A DNA stretch of 64,000 bases from UBA1258 sp963643225 (GCA_963643225.1 CAVIIX010000002.1:77267-141266); one strand, 5' to 3'. Positions 34,368 through 42,925 are shown, counted from the first letter of the stretch. Numbers and translations: made by a program. The notes: a model not told the origin generated them from the letters alone.

Positions 34368-35669
34368 ATGGCTAACGCTAACGTCATTAATAGTATATAT
34401 AACTATTATCTTACCACCTACGCGCCGGTATCAGATTCGAAGTTCGATACCCATAAAAAGAGCGAGCTTCGTGGCGTGTATAATTCCATCGTTAAAATGA
34501 ATAAGGATGCTCCCTGGTACCTCATTGATAAGTCCCAGGAGACAAAGGAATATGCCGTTGGTCTTAAAGAAAACGCCAGAGCCTTCCACAATACCATTGC
34601 CTCCCTGGGCGGCGTATCAGAAGACGAGCTTTTAGATAAAAAGGTTGCCTTTTCAAGCGACGAAACACTTGCTGTAGCCAAATATATCGGTGAAGATAAT
34701 TTTGGAGAAGGCGTACAGGGCTTTGACATTGAAGTTTCAAAGCTTGCTACGACCCAGTTAAATAAAGGACATTTCCTTAAACCCGACTCAATAAGCCTTG
34801 AGCCTGACACCTATTCTTTTGACATTAACATTAACGGACTTACCTACGAATTCCAGTATAATGTCACAAAGACCGACACCAATAAATCCGTACAGGAAAA
34901 GCTTTCACGCCTTATTGCAAATTCAGGCATCGGACTGAAGGCAACTGTTGAAAGCGACGATACCGGCAACACGGCACTTATAATTGAATCCGCCTATACA
35001 GGCAGTGCTACAAAAGAACATTTATTTAACATTACTGATGACAACACCGCAAAGACCAAGGGCTCCGTTAAATATTTCGGTCTTGCAAATATTGAAAGAG
35101 AAGCTTCTAATGCAAAATTCTTAATTAACGGCATTGAAAGAGAATCTCAGGGTAACACCTTTACGGTTCAGAAACAGTTTGAGATTACTCTTTTAAGAGA
35201 GAGCAGTTCTGATTTAGATAAAGCAGTAATAGATTTAAAGGCAGACGTTGATTCGGTTGCGGCCAATATTGAAGAGCTTATCGGCGGGTACAATGCTTTT
35301 ATCGATACAGCAGGTAAATATGCAGAAAACCATCCTAAGTCAGGACGCCTGGTAAATGAAATGTCGACTCTTGCATCTCTTCACGAAGAGGAGCTTTCAA
35401 CAATCGGCATTAATTTAGAGGAAGACGGTCACATTACACTTGATAAAAACGTTTTAACTGCGGAAGCTTCTGATGGTAACCTTAACAACCACCTGGATGC
35501 CTTAAAGAAATTTGCAGGCTCCATGTTAAGAAAAGCCGACCAGGTATCTCTTAACCCCATGCATTACGCAGAACGCACGGTAGCAGCCTATAAAAACCCG
35601 GGCCACAATTACGCAAGCCCCTATGTCACAAGCGCATACACCGGCATGATGTTTAACAGCTATTGTTAA
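34368..35669 (+). CDS. FliD-like filament-associated protein
   Basis: A protein of 433 residues resembling the FliD C-terminal part and middle domain: GFDIEVSKLATTQLNKGHFL near 123-142, SVQEKLSRLIANSGIGLKAT near 174-193, then NIEELIGGYNAFIDTAGKYA near 302-321. The usual FliD N-terminal GLDTESLI motif is missing and the C-terminal coiled coil is short, so it is a divergent paralogue of the cap protein encoded at 23513. There is no signal peptide, consistent with flagellar export. Its leader carries a CsrA-type hairpin, which supports a late flagellar role. The purine-rich site (GGAGGAAAGGAGG) predicts strong translation. Confidence 0.65.
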   Translation: MANANVINSIYNYYLTTYAPVSDSKFDTHKKSELRGVYNSIVKMNKDAPWYLIDKSQETKEYAVGLKENARAFHNTIASLGGVSEDELLDKKVAFSSDETLAVAKYIGEDNFGEGVQGFDIEVSKLATTQLNKGHFLKPDSISLEPDTYSFDININGLTYEFQYNVTKTDTNKSVQEKLSRLIANSGIGLKATVESDDTGNTALIIESAYTGSATKEHLFNITDDNTAKTKGSVKYFGLANIEREASNAKFLINGIERESQGNTFTVQKQFEITLLRESSSDLDKAVIDLKADVDSVAANIEELIGGYNAFIDTAGKYAENHPKSGRLVNEMSTLASLHEEELSTIGINLEEDGHITLDKNVLTAEASDGNLNNHLDALKKFAGSMLRKADQVSLNPMHYAERTVAAYKNPGHNYASPYVTSAYTGMMFNSYC

Positions 35670-35671
35670 TG

Positions 35672-35714
35672 CCACATCTCTTTATTTACACAAAGCGATG
35701 TGGTATTATTTTGT
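35672..35714 (+). terminator. terminator after the FliD-like gene
   Basis: CCACATC pairs with GATGTGG (7 bp, 18-base loop with an inner CTTT/AAAG), then TATTATTTT. It ends 3 bases before the next start codon, so the following gene needs readthrough or its own start. Confidence 0.6.
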
Positions 35715-35716
35715 CT

Positions 35717-38107
35717 ATGAGCGGAAAAAGAAAATTTGATTTAAACTACATATGGGTTTTCTTAACTGGATTTTTGATTTTTTTGGCTTCTACCCTTTTT
35801 TCGATTATTCCTACAAGGGGCTACTGGATTTATTACGGAGACTTTAACGTCCAGCAGCTTCCCTTCTATATGCATGTCCACGAAGCAATACGCCTTGGTA
35901 ACAGGCTCTATGACTTTGGCACAGACCTGGGCGGAAGCATAATTGGCCAGTATTCCTTTTATTTGTTGGGAAGCCCTTTCTTTTGGCTCACAATCCCTTT
36001 TAAAACAGAAATCGTTCCTTATTTAATGCCCTGGCTCTCTGCATTAAAATATGCAGTCATGGCTTTAACTGCTTACGCTTACTGTAAGCGCAATTTAAAA
36101 ACCGAGAACGGAGCCTTCCTTGCGGCGCTTCTATACAGCTTTTCAGGCTTCCAGGGAGCGGTGCTTGTCTATAACCATTTCCATGACGTAATGGCCTTCT
36201 TCCCTCTGTATTTATTATTATTTGACAGATTACAGCAAAAGAAAAAGACTTTAGGCTTTTCACTCTTTACAGCCTTCATGGTTATTTTAAATTATTATTT
36301 TTTTGTAGGAGAAGCAATTTTTCTTGTACTGTATTACTGCACAAGATATTTACCACAAAAGACTTTAATAAAGGAAAAGATATTTAATCTTTTAAGAACT
36401 TTTCTTTCTGCACTTGCAGGGGTGCTTTTGTCCTGCATTTATTTAATACCTGCAATTCAGTACGTTTTGGGAAATTCAAGACTTTCCAATACCTTAAACG
36501 GCTACGATCTTGTAGCATATTCTGATTCGACACTTTTGCTTGGCATCATTAAAAACATAGTAATGCTACCTGACGTGTCAGGACTTAATTCAATGCTTAA
36601 TTTATCGTCCTCAAGAGTGTCTGGAGTAGGCGCCTATATTCCACTTTTTTCAATTGCCGGAGTAATCGCTTTCTTCCTGTTAAATAAGGAAGAAAAAAGA
36701 TGGGAAAAAAGAATTATATTAATAAGCGTTGTTTTTGCTGCCTTCCCAATACTTAATTCTCTTTTCTCTGCTCTTAATTCAGAATATTATGCACGCTGGT
36801 TTTATATGCCGGTTTTAATGATGGCTTTAATGACCGCTTCGGTGCTTGAAAATAAAGAAAATGCTGCTGTTCCCTTAAAGAAAGGTTTAAAAGTAACTTT
36901 TATAATTACCTTCGCAATTACAATAATGAGTGTATTGCCGGCTAAAGACGATACAGGAGCGTGGACAGTTTTAGGTGCCCTAAAAAATCATGAACAGTTA
37001 ATAAGCGAAATAATATTCAGCTTTATGCTGCTTTTTTTCCTATATATATACATTCGCTTTTTGATTCACAAAAAAGAATTTGTGACTGATATTGTTGTAA
37101 TTGGTGCATGCTTTCTGACTACCCTTACGATGTTTATAACGGGAACGCTTCTGGTTGACAACGACAGAAAAGAAGATTTTATTGTTCAGGCTATTGAAGG
37201 CGACAGCCCCATTGTTGATTTTGATGATAACTTTTACAGAATAGAAACGGACGAGGATTTTTATAATTATCCAATGTTCTGGGAAGGCACACATTCAATC
37301 ACGTCCTTTATTTCAACAATTTCGGATTCAACACTTGCTTTTTATGACTCTCAGGGAATACCCAGAAAGGTAACAAGCAGTCTCTGGACCACAAGAATAG
37401 GCGTGCGTGCCTTGCTTTCTGCAAGGTATTATCTTACAAATGATTTGGATTCAATTGAATTCATAGGCCACGTTGAAGACATGGAAGAATTAAAGGGCTA
37501 TAAGCTTTCCTATGATAATTTGGGCTTCAAGGTTTACGAAAACGAAAATTATATCCCCATGGGATTTTCTTTTGAAGACTATATTACAGAAGAAGAGTAC
37601 GAGAGCTTAGACACCAACACAACAGCCAAGGACAGACTCTTAATAAGAGCCCTTGTGCTATCCGATGAGGCGGCCTCTGAATTAAGAAGCTATTTAAATC
37701 ACAAGGATGCTTCCATTTATCAGACCACGACCCTTGCTACCTTCAGCGGCGAATGCAAAAGAAGGGCTAATACTGCCTGCACTGATTTTAAAACTTCAAC
37801 TCACGGCTTTACTGCTACCTCACATTTGGAAGAAGCAGGCGTACTTTTCTTTAGCGTGCCATATGAAGAAGGCTTCAGCGCTTACGTGGATGGAAGGGAA
37901 ACTTCTATTATAAAAGCAGACTACGGTTTTATGGTAATTGCGGTGCCAGAAGGAGAGCACGAAATAGAATTTAAATATGAATTGAGCGGTTTAAAGCAGG
38001 GGATGTATTTGATGCTTACAGGCGTTTTTCTTTTGCTGATTAATTTTATTGCTGAAATAAGGAAAAACCACTTGACGGATTTACAAAGCTATGGTAAATT
38101 AACTTAG
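35717..38107 (+). CDS. YfhO-family multi-spanning membrane protein
   Basis: A protein of 796 residues with about a dozen hydrophobic spans, then a soluble C-terminal region (about 480-770) and a final span. The N-terminal GYWIYYGDFNVQQLPFYMH and the LLYSFSGFQG region fit the YfhO family, GT-C-fold proteins linked in Bacillus and Listeria to glycosylation of teichoic acids. The start at 35717 (MSGKRKF) precedes the first span directly, but no Shine-Dalgarno is present upstream. The initiation mode is therefore unclear. Confidence 0.82.
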   Translation: MSGKRKFDLNYIWVFLTGFLIFLASTLFSIIPTRGYWIYYGDFNVQQLPFYMHVHEAIRLGNRLYDFGTDLGGSIIGQYSFYLLGSPFFWLTIPFKTEIVPYLMPWLSALKYAVMALTAYAYCKRNLKTENGAFLAALLYSFSGFQGAVLVYNHFHDVMAFFPLYLLLFDRLQQKKKTLGFSLFTAFMVILNYYFFVGEAIFLVLYYCTRYLPQKTLIKEKIFNLLRTFLSALAGVLLSCIYLIPAIQYVLGNSRLSNTLNGYDLVAYSDSTLLLGIIKNIVMLPDVSGLNSMLNLSSSRVSGVGAYIPLFSIAGVIAFFLLNKEEKRWEKRIILISVVFAAFPILNSLFSALNSEYYARWFYMPVLMMALMTASVLENKENAAVPLKKGLKVTFIITFAITIMSVLPAKDDTGAWTVLGALKNHEQLISEIIFSFMLLFFLYIYIRFLIHKKEFVTDIVVIGACFLTTLTMFITGTLLVDNDRKEDFIVQAIEGDSPIVDFDDNFYRIETDEDFYNYPMFWEGTHSITSFISTISDSTLAFYDSQGIPRKVTSSLWTTRIGVRALLSARYYLTNDLDSIEFIGHVEDMEELKGYKLSYDNLGFKVYENENYIPMGFSFEDYITEEEYESLDTNTTAKDRLLIRALVLSDEAASELRSYLNHKDASIYQTTTLATFSGECKRRANTACTDFKTSTHGFTATSHLEEAGVLFFSVPYEEGFSAYVDGRETSIIKADYGFMVIAVPEGEHEIEFKYELSGLKQGMYLMLTGVFLLLINFIAEIRKNHLTDLQSYGKLT

Positions 38108-38108
38108 C

Positions 38109-38133
38109 GGAGAGAAATTAGGCTCCTTTTTTT
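38109..38133 (+). terminator. weak terminator after the YfhO-like gene
   Basis: GGAG and CTCC with a 10-base loop, followed by seven T residues. The stem is short. The next 40 bases are AT-rich and may hold the rpmG promoter (TTGTGT, 16 bases, TATATA). Confidence 0.4.
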
Positions 38134-38175
38134 GTGTTAAAATTTTTGAATTATATATACGCGGAGGGAAAATTT

Positions 38176-38325
38176 ATGCGTACAAAGATCACATTAGCAT
38201 GCACCGAGTGCAAACAGCGTAATTACAATACTACCAAGGATAAGAAGACTCATCCTGATCGTATGGAAACAAAGAAATACTGCAGATTCTGCAAGCGTCA
38301 CACAATGCATAAAGAGACAAAATAG
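38176..38325 (+). CDS. rpmG: 50S ribosomal protein L33 (zinc form)
   Basis: A protein of 49 residues with two CxxC pairs (CTEC and CRFC), so the zinc-binding C+ form. The start is MRTKITLAC with GGAGGG nine bases upstream; an in-frame ATG 42 bases earlier has no site. It heads the rpmG-secE-nusG-rplK order usual in Firmicutes. Confidence 0.95.
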   Translation: MRTKITLACTECKQRNYNTTKDKKTHPDRMETKKYCRFCKRHTMHKETK

Positions 38326-38352
38326 TCTGTACGTTTATTAAAGGAGCTTATC

Positions 38353-38553
38353 ATGGCAGATTCCAATAAAAAAGAAAACAAGCCCGGATTTTTTAAGCGT
38401 GTATCAATTGAATGGAAGAAGATTATCTGGCCCTCCAAGGAAGACGTTTTCAGACAGTCAGTTGCAGTTACTGCTATAGCGATCGTAGTAGGAATCCTTA
38501 TTGCCGCATTCGATTTTCTTATTCAGTACGGCGTTAACTTTATCACACAGTAA
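38353..38553 (+). CDS. secE: protein translocase subunit SecE
   Basis: A protein of 66 residues with one membrane span near the C-terminus. The amphipathic motif FKRVSIEWKKIIWPSKEDVF is the SecE signature. It partners SecY, which is encoded about 14 kb downstream, in the translocon. Starts 27 bases after rpmG. Confidence 0.94.
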   Translation: MADSNKKENKPGFFKRVSIEWKKIIWPSKEDVFRQSVAVTAIAIVVGILIAAFDFLIQYGVNFITQ

Positions 38554-38568
38554 AGTGGAGGTTTTTCG

Positions 38569-39087
38569 ATGGCAGAAGCACAATGGTATGTAGCTCATAC
38601 CTATTCCGGATATGAAAATAAGGTGAAGGTTACACTTGAAAAGACAATTGCCAACCGTCATCTCGAAGAAGAAATTGAAGAAGTAAGAGTACCAGTTTCG
38701 GACGTTGTTGAAATGAAGGACGGCGTGCGCAAAACTTCTCAAAAAAAGATGTTCCCAGGATATGTTCTTGTTAAAATGGTTATGAACGATGACACCTGGT
38801 ATATCGTTAGAAACACACGCGGTGTTACAGGTTTCGTAGGCCCAGGGTCAAAGCCTGTGCCCCTTACAGAGGCTGAAATGAAGCCTTTAGGTATCCGCAT
38901 GGAGAACGTTTCTGTCGACTTCAAGGAAGGCGACACGGTTGCAGTTGTTTCAGGCGTGTGGAACAACACCGTTGGTGTTGTTACCCGTATGGATTATAAC
39001 AAGCAGACGGCTACAATCATGGTAGAATTATTTGGTCGTGAGACTCCTGTAGAAATTAATTTTGCAGAAGTAAGAGCTATGAATTAA
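38569..39087 (+). CDS. nusG: transcription elongation/antitermination factor NusG
   Basis: A protein of 172 residues: NGN domain (AQWYVAHTYSGYENKVK onward, with MFPGYVLVKM) and a C-terminal KOW domain (FKEGDTVAVVSGVWNNTVGV). It binds RNA polymerase and couples it to ribosomes or Rho. Located 15 bases after secE. Confidence 0.96.
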   Translation: MAEAQWYVAHTYSGYENKVKVTLEKTIANRHLEEEIEEVRVPVSDVVEMKDGVRKTSQKKMFPGYVLVKMVMNDDTWYIVRNTRGVTGFVGPGSKPVPLTEAEMKPLGIRMENVSVDFKEGDTVAVVSGVWNNTVGVVTRMDYNKQTATIMVELFGRETPVEINFAEVRAMN

Positions 39088-39092
39088 GATAT

Positions 39093-39179
39093 TTAGCGCA
39101 TTGCGTTTAAATATACCCACTAACGTGGGAGCGCCTCCGGATTCTCCGGGTCAAGGCGTGCTTAACCACATATTTATTA
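39093..39179 (+). promoter_or_regulatory. structured leader before rplK
   Basis: CCCAC-TAAC-GTGGG (39116-39129) is followed by a second stem, GCGCC with GGCGT, enclosing CCGG/CCGG. In E. coli the L11-L1 operon is repressed by L1 binding its leader, so an L1 site is a candidate; the match was not tested. Confidence 0.4.
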
Positions 39180-39191
39180 GGAGGTGCCAAA

Positions 39192-39617
39192 ATGGCAAAG
39201 AAAGTAGAAGGTTATATTAAGTTACAGATTGCTGCCGGCAAAGCAACACCTGCTCCACCTGTTGGACCTGCACTTGGTCAGCACGGTGTAAACATTGTTG
39301 AGTTTACAAAGCAGTTCAATGCTAAGACAGCAGACATGGGCGACACAATCGTTCCAGTTATTATCACAGTTTATGCTGACAGAAGCTTCAGCTTCATCAC
39401 AAAGACTCCCCCTGCAGCTGTTCTTATCAAGAAGGCTTGCAACATTAAGTCTGGTTCAGGCGTGCCTAACAAGACAAAGGTTGCTACAATCTCAAAGGCT
39501 AAGCTTCAGGAAATTGCTGAATTAAAGATGAAGGATCTTAACGCAGCATCCTTAGAAGCAGCTATGAGTATGATCGCAGGCACATGCAGAAGCATGGGCG
39601 TTACAGTAGAACAGTAA
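39192..39617 (+). CDS. rplK: 50S ribosomal protein L11
   Basis: 141 residues, the usual length. The N-terminal IKLQIAAGKATPAPPVGPAL and the C-terminal AGTCRSMGVTVE are canonical. L11 forms the GTPase-associated centre with 23S rRNA and is needed for RelA activation. AGGAGG precedes the start. Confidence 0.97.
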   Translation: MAKKVEGYIKLQIAAGKATPAPPVGPALGQHGVNIVEFTKQFNAKTADMGDTIVPVIITVYADRSFSFITKTPPAAVLIKKACNIKSGSGVPNKTKVATISKAKLQEIAELKMKDLNAASLEAAMSMIAGTCRSMGVTVEQ

Positions 39618-39637
39618 GAGCTTAGGAGGATATCGAT

Positions 39638-40327
39638 ATGAAACACGGTAAGAAATATGTTGAAGCAGCTAAGCTCGTTGATCGTTCTCAGTATTATGAG
39701 GCAGCTGATGCTATCGCATTAGTAAAGAAGACAGCTACTGCTAAATTTGATGAAACAGTTGAATTACATTTAAGAACAGGTTGTGACGGACGTCATGCTG
39801 AACAGCAGATCCGTGGCGCAGTTGTTCTTCCAAACGGAACAGGTAAGACCGTTAAAGTATTAGTATTTGCTAAAGGACCAAAGCTTGATGAGGCTCTTGC
39901 AGCAGGCGCTGATTTCGCAGGCGGCGATGAACTTATTCCAAAGATTCAGAATGAAGGATGGCTTGATTTCGACGTTGTTGTTGCTACTCCCGATATGATG
40001 GGCGTTGTTGGTCGTCTTGGTAAGGTTTTAGGTCCTAAGGGATTAATGCCTAACCCTAAGGCAGGTACCGTTACAATGGACGTTACAAAGGCTGTTAACG
40101 ATATTAAGGCAGGTAAGATTGAATACCGTCTTGATAAGTCCAACATCATTCACGTTCCCGTTGGTAAGGCTTCCTTTACAGAGGAACAGTTACAGCAGAA
40201 CTATGAAGCACTTATGGATGCTATTCTTAAGGCTAAGCCTTCAGCATTAAAGGGTCAGTACATTAAGTCAGCTACACTTAGCACTACAATGGGCCCCGGC
40301 ATTCGTATGAGCGTAGCAAAGTTCTAA
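39638..40327 (+). CDS. rplA: 50S ribosomal protein L1
   Basis: 229 residues; two-domain L1-stalk protein with the core motif GRLGKVLGPKGLMPNPKAGT. Located 20 bases after rplK in the expected order; in other bacteria it is the autoregulator of this pair. Confidence 0.97.
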   Translation: MKHGKKYVEAAKLVDRSQYYEAADAIALVKKTATAKFDETVELHLRTGCDGRHAEQQIRGAVVLPNGTGKTVKVLVFAKGPKLDEALAAGADFAGGDELIPKIQNEGWLDFDVVVATPDMMGVVGRLGKVLGPKGLMPNPKAGTVTMDVTKAVNDIKAGKIEYRLDKSNIIHVPVGKASFTEEQLQQNYEALMDAILKAKPSALKGQYIKSATLSTTMGPGIRMSVAKF

Positions 40328-40338
40328 TTATTTAAAAG

Positions 40339-40367
40339 TTGACACATTAAAATTTTTGTGTTAATTT
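40339..40367 (+). promoter_or_regulatory. sigma-A promoter of rplJL
   Basis: TTGACA, 17 bases, TAATTT. Perfect -35 box and a partial -10. Confidence 0.65.
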
Positions 40368-40371
40368 ATAC

Positions 40372-40486
40372 AAGGCCGAAGACAGTAGGTGCGGGAATTA
40401 CCCGCGTAAGATAACCGCCTACCGAGGAACCAGTGAGTATTGATTATTTACGAATCCCTCTGTCTTTAGGCAGAGGGATTTTTTTA
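40372..40486 (+). ncRNA. L10 leader with intrinsic terminator
   Basis: The L10(L12)4-binding kink-turn region is recognisable: GAAGACAGTAGGTG pairs with CCGCCTACCGAGGAA around a GC stem (CGGG/CCCG). A 10-bp hairpin (40453-40480) with a long T-run follows. Excess L10-L12 complex is known to act here to lower rplJL expression. Confidence 0.85.
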
Positions 40487-40527
40487 GTAAATCTCCTGTT
40501 CGGCAAATTTTATAAGGAGGTAAAAAA

Positions 40528-41106
40528 ATGGCTAGTGCAAATCAGGCAATTAAAGATGCCAAGTCCGCAATCGTTGCAGAAATTTCTGAACAGATTAAGG
40601 ACGCTCAGTCAGTTGTAGTTGTAGACTACAGAGGTCTTACAGTTGCAGAAGATACTGAACTTCGTAAGGCATTAAGAGCAGAAGGCGTTACCTACAAGGT
40701 ATATAAGAACACCTTCATCACAAGTGCCATTAAGGGCACAGACTTTGAGGCAATCGTTCCTGTATTAGAAGGACCTACAGCTATTGCTATCGGTAAGGCA
40801 GATGCAACAGCTCCCGCAAGAGTTATCGCTAAGTTCGCTAAGACAGCTAAAGCACTTGAAGTTAAGGGCGGCGTAGTAGAAGGCACTTACTACGATGCTA
40901 AGGGTATGGAAACCATCGCTTCTATCCCTTCAAGAGACGAATTAATCTCCAAGTTACTTGGAAGCTTACAGTCTCCTATTACAAACTTTGCTCGTGTTAT
41001 GAACCAGTTAGCAGAAAAAGGTGGCGCAGCTGCATGTGCAGCACCCGCTAAGGAAGAAGCTTTAGCTGCTGAAGAAACACCCGCAGAAGCACCTGCAGAA
41101 GCATAA
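40528..41106 (+). CDS. rplJ: 50S ribosomal protein L10
   Basis: 192 residues, longer than the usual 165 because of an Ala/Glu/Pro-rich tail (EEALAAEETPAEAPAEA). The N-terminal rRNA-binding domain contains VVVDYRGLTVAEDTELRK. L10 anchors L7/L12 dimers on the ribosome and autoregulates through the leader just upstream. Confidence 0.96.
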   Translation: MASANQAIKDAKSAIVAEISEQIKDAQSVVVVDYRGLTVAEDTELRKALRAEGVTYKVYKNTFITSAIKGTDFEAIVPVLEGPTAIAIGKADATAPARVIAKFAKTAKALEVKGGVVEGTYYDAKGMETIASIPSRDELISKLLGSLQSPITNFARVMNQLAEKGGAAACAAPAKEEALAAEETPAEAPAEA

Positions 41107-41157
41107 GCTTTCAGGTAATTACAATTAACAATTATTTTTTAATGGAGGAAATTTAAA

Positions 41158-41529
41158 ATGGCTAAATTAACAGCTCAGGAACTCATTGATGCTATCAAAG
41201 AGTTATCAGTATTAGAATTAAACGACTTAGTAAAAGCTTGCGAAGAAGAGTTCGGTGTATCCGCAGCAGCAGGCGTTGTAGTTGCAGCAGCAGGTCCTGC
41301 AGAAGCAGCTGAAGAAAAGACAGAATTCGACGTTGAACTTACAGAAGTTGGCGCTGAAAAGGTTAAGGTTATCAAGGTTGTACGTGAAGTTACCGGTCTT
41401 GGTCTTAAGGAAGCAAAGGATCTTGTTGAAGCAGCTCCCAAGGTAGTTAAGGAAGCAGCAAGCAAGGCTGACGCTGAAGCATTAAAGAAACAGCTTGAAG
41501 AAGCTGGCGCAAAGGTTACATTAAAGTAA
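41158..41529 (+). CDS. rplL: 50S ribosomal protein L7/L12
   Basis: 123 residues: N-terminal dimerisation helix pair, Ala-rich hinge near 38-52, and a C-terminal factor-binding domain with VREVTGLGLKEAKDLVE. Ends in a strong terminator; unlike the common order, rpoB does not follow. Confidence 0.97.
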   Translation: MAKLTAQELIDAIKELSVLELNDLVKACEEEFGVSAAAGVVVAAAGPAEAAEEKTEFDVELTEVGAEKVKVIKVVREVTGLGLKEAKDLVEAAPKVVKEAASKADAEALKKQLEEAGAKVTLK

Positions 41530-41550
41530 TCTTACCCCTTATAAAGATTT

Positions 41551-41580
41551 GGGCCGGGTTTCATTACTCGGCCCTTTTTT
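41551..41580 (+). terminator. rplL terminator
   Basis: GGGCCG with CGGCCC and an inner partial pairing, then six T residues. It runs straight into repeat copy 2. Confidence 0.88.
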
Positions 41581-41667
41581 ACAATATATGGAATTGTGCT
41601 GCAATCCCCTATATTGTAAAAAAAGCACTACGTGCCGCGTGTGCGCACTCGCGCGTAAGGTATATGT
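41575..41667. repeat. hairpin-rich repeat element, copy 2
   Basis: Same order of parts as 27375-27466: an imperfect inverted repeat bounded by ACAATATA and TATATTGT, GCAC-TAC-GTGC, GCGC-ACTC-GCGC and TATGTC. The two mismatches in the long stem suggest drift. It sits immediately after a terminator T-run, as does copy 1. Confidence 0.75.
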
Positions 41668-41682
41668 CTTTAGGAGAAAACT

Positions 41683-42564
41683 ATGTGGATTGCCAATAAC
41701 TGGAAGGATTATGAAGTAATAGATACCTGCAACGGAGAAAAGCTTGAAAGATGGGGAAAATATATCCTGCTTCGTCCGGACCCCCAGGTTATCTGGAATA
41801 CTAAAAAAACCAACAAAAACTGGAATAAGCTTAACGGTCACTATCACAGAAGCTCAAAGGGTGGCGGCGAATGGGAATTTTTCGATCTTCCTAATGAATG
41901 GATGATTTCCTATGAGAACGGTGCAAAATTTCATTTAAAGCCTTTTGCCTTCAAGCATACCGGCCTTTTCCCAGAACAGGCAGTTAACTGGGACTGGTTT
42001 TCTTCTATTATAAAAGGAGCAAGGGAAAGGAATCCTGAAAAGCCCATTAAAGTATTGAACCTCTTTGCTTATACAGGCGGTGCTACGATTGCAGCTTCTT
42101 TGGCAGGAGCTGAAGTAACCCATGTGGACGCCTCGAAGGGTATGGTGCAGTGGGCAAAAGAAAATGCAGCTTCTTCGGGTCTTGAAAATGCCAAAATCAG
42201 ATGGCTTGTTGATGACTGCGGAAAATTTGTTGAAAGAGAAATAAGAAGAGGCAGCAAATACGATGCCATTATCATGGATCCTCCATCATACGGAAGAGGC
42301 CCAAAAGGGGAAATCTGGAAGATTGAGGAAAGTATATATCCTTTTATAGAGCTCTGTGAGAAAATTTTATCAGAGGATGCTCTTTTCTTTTTAATTAACA
42401 GCTATACAACCGGGCTTCAGCCCGCAGTATTAAGCTATATGCTAAATACTGCAATTAATTCAAGGCATCCGGGTTTTGTTAAGGCAGATGAAATAGGACT
42501 TCCTGTTTCCGATAACGGACTTGTCCTTCCCTGCGGAGCAAGCGGCAGATGGATGAAAATGTAA
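41683..42564 (+). CDS. class I SAM-dependent methyltransferase, RlmI/RlmK-like
   Basis: A protein of 293 residues in the SAM methyltransferase group that modifies 23S rRNA bases. SAM-binding motif VLNLFAYTGGATIAASLAGA near 125-144, VDASKGMVQWAKEN, and the catalytic-site DPPSYGRGPKGE near 204-215. The N-terminal PUA domain of RlmI is absent. AGGAG precedes the start. It stands alone between rplL and the S10 operon. Confidence 0.82.
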   Translation: MWIANNWKDYEVIDTCNGEKLERWGKYILLRPDPQVIWNTKKTNKNWNKLNGHYHRSSKGGGEWEFFDLPNEWMISYENGAKFHLKPFAFKHTGLFPEQAVNWDWFSSIIKGARERNPEKPIKVLNLFAYTGGATIAASLAGAEVTHVDASKGMVQWAKENAASSGLENAKIRWLVDDCGKFVEREIRRGSKYDAIIMDPPSYGRGPKGEIWKIEESIYPFIELCEKILSEDALFFLINSYTTGLQPAVLSYMLNTAINSRHPGFVKADEIGLPVSDNGLVLPCGASGRWMKM

Positions 42565-42598
42565 AGAAAAAATGTAACGAAAAAATTTAAAAAAGGAC

Positions 42599-42627
42599 TT
42601 GCTTTTTACAGTGAACTGTAGTATAGT
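42599..42627 (+). promoter_or_regulatory. sigma-A promoter of the S10 operon
   Basis: TTGCTT, exactly 17 bases, TATAGT, in AT-rich DNA. The predicted start near 42634 gives a leader of about 295 bases. Confidence 0.75.
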
Positions 42628-42633
42628 ACTTCT

Positions 42634-42925
42634 TGCTGTGGCATAGATAGCGATGAAACGTGAGGTTGCTGCATGTGGTTAGTACAAAATCATTTGCAGG
42701 TTTTCCGTGGAGCGAATGTCAAGTTTTAGAAACTGACGACAAGGTCACTGTACAAAGCAACTGTCTACAAATAAGTAGAAACGACGTGCAAAAGCCGTCC
42801 GCTTTGGAATTGAAGAATGCATTACGTATTCTTCTAATTTTTCGGAGTGGTAAGACACGCACGGGAGAGTGTACAGTCGCCACTTGTCGTACTTAGATTC
42901 GAAAGTACGAAAAGGAGGAGACTTT
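42634..42925 (+). promoter_or_regulatory. long structured leader of the S10 operon with internal terminator-like hairpin
   Basis: This fills the 365-base gap before rpsJ. GAAGAAT/ATTCTTC (42812-42834) is followed by TAATTTTT, an intrinsic-terminator shape. GGAGTGG/CCAC encloses ACAC/GTGT. TCGTACTT/AAGTACGA (42887-42910) ends 2 bases before the AAAGGAGGAG site. In E. coli, L4 controls this operon through its leader by attenuation; whether L4 acts here is unknown. Confidence 0.6.

Noticed and set aside
40433..40618. 61-codon frame across the L10 leader terminator and the rplJ start
   Set aside because: Runs through the terminator hairpin and into rplJ in another frame; the L10 leader explains the sequence.
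42660..42896. 78-codon open frame in the S10 leader
   Set aside because: Starts with GTG without a ribosome binding site, overlaps several stems, and its composition is unlike the neighbouring genes; treated as leader RNA.
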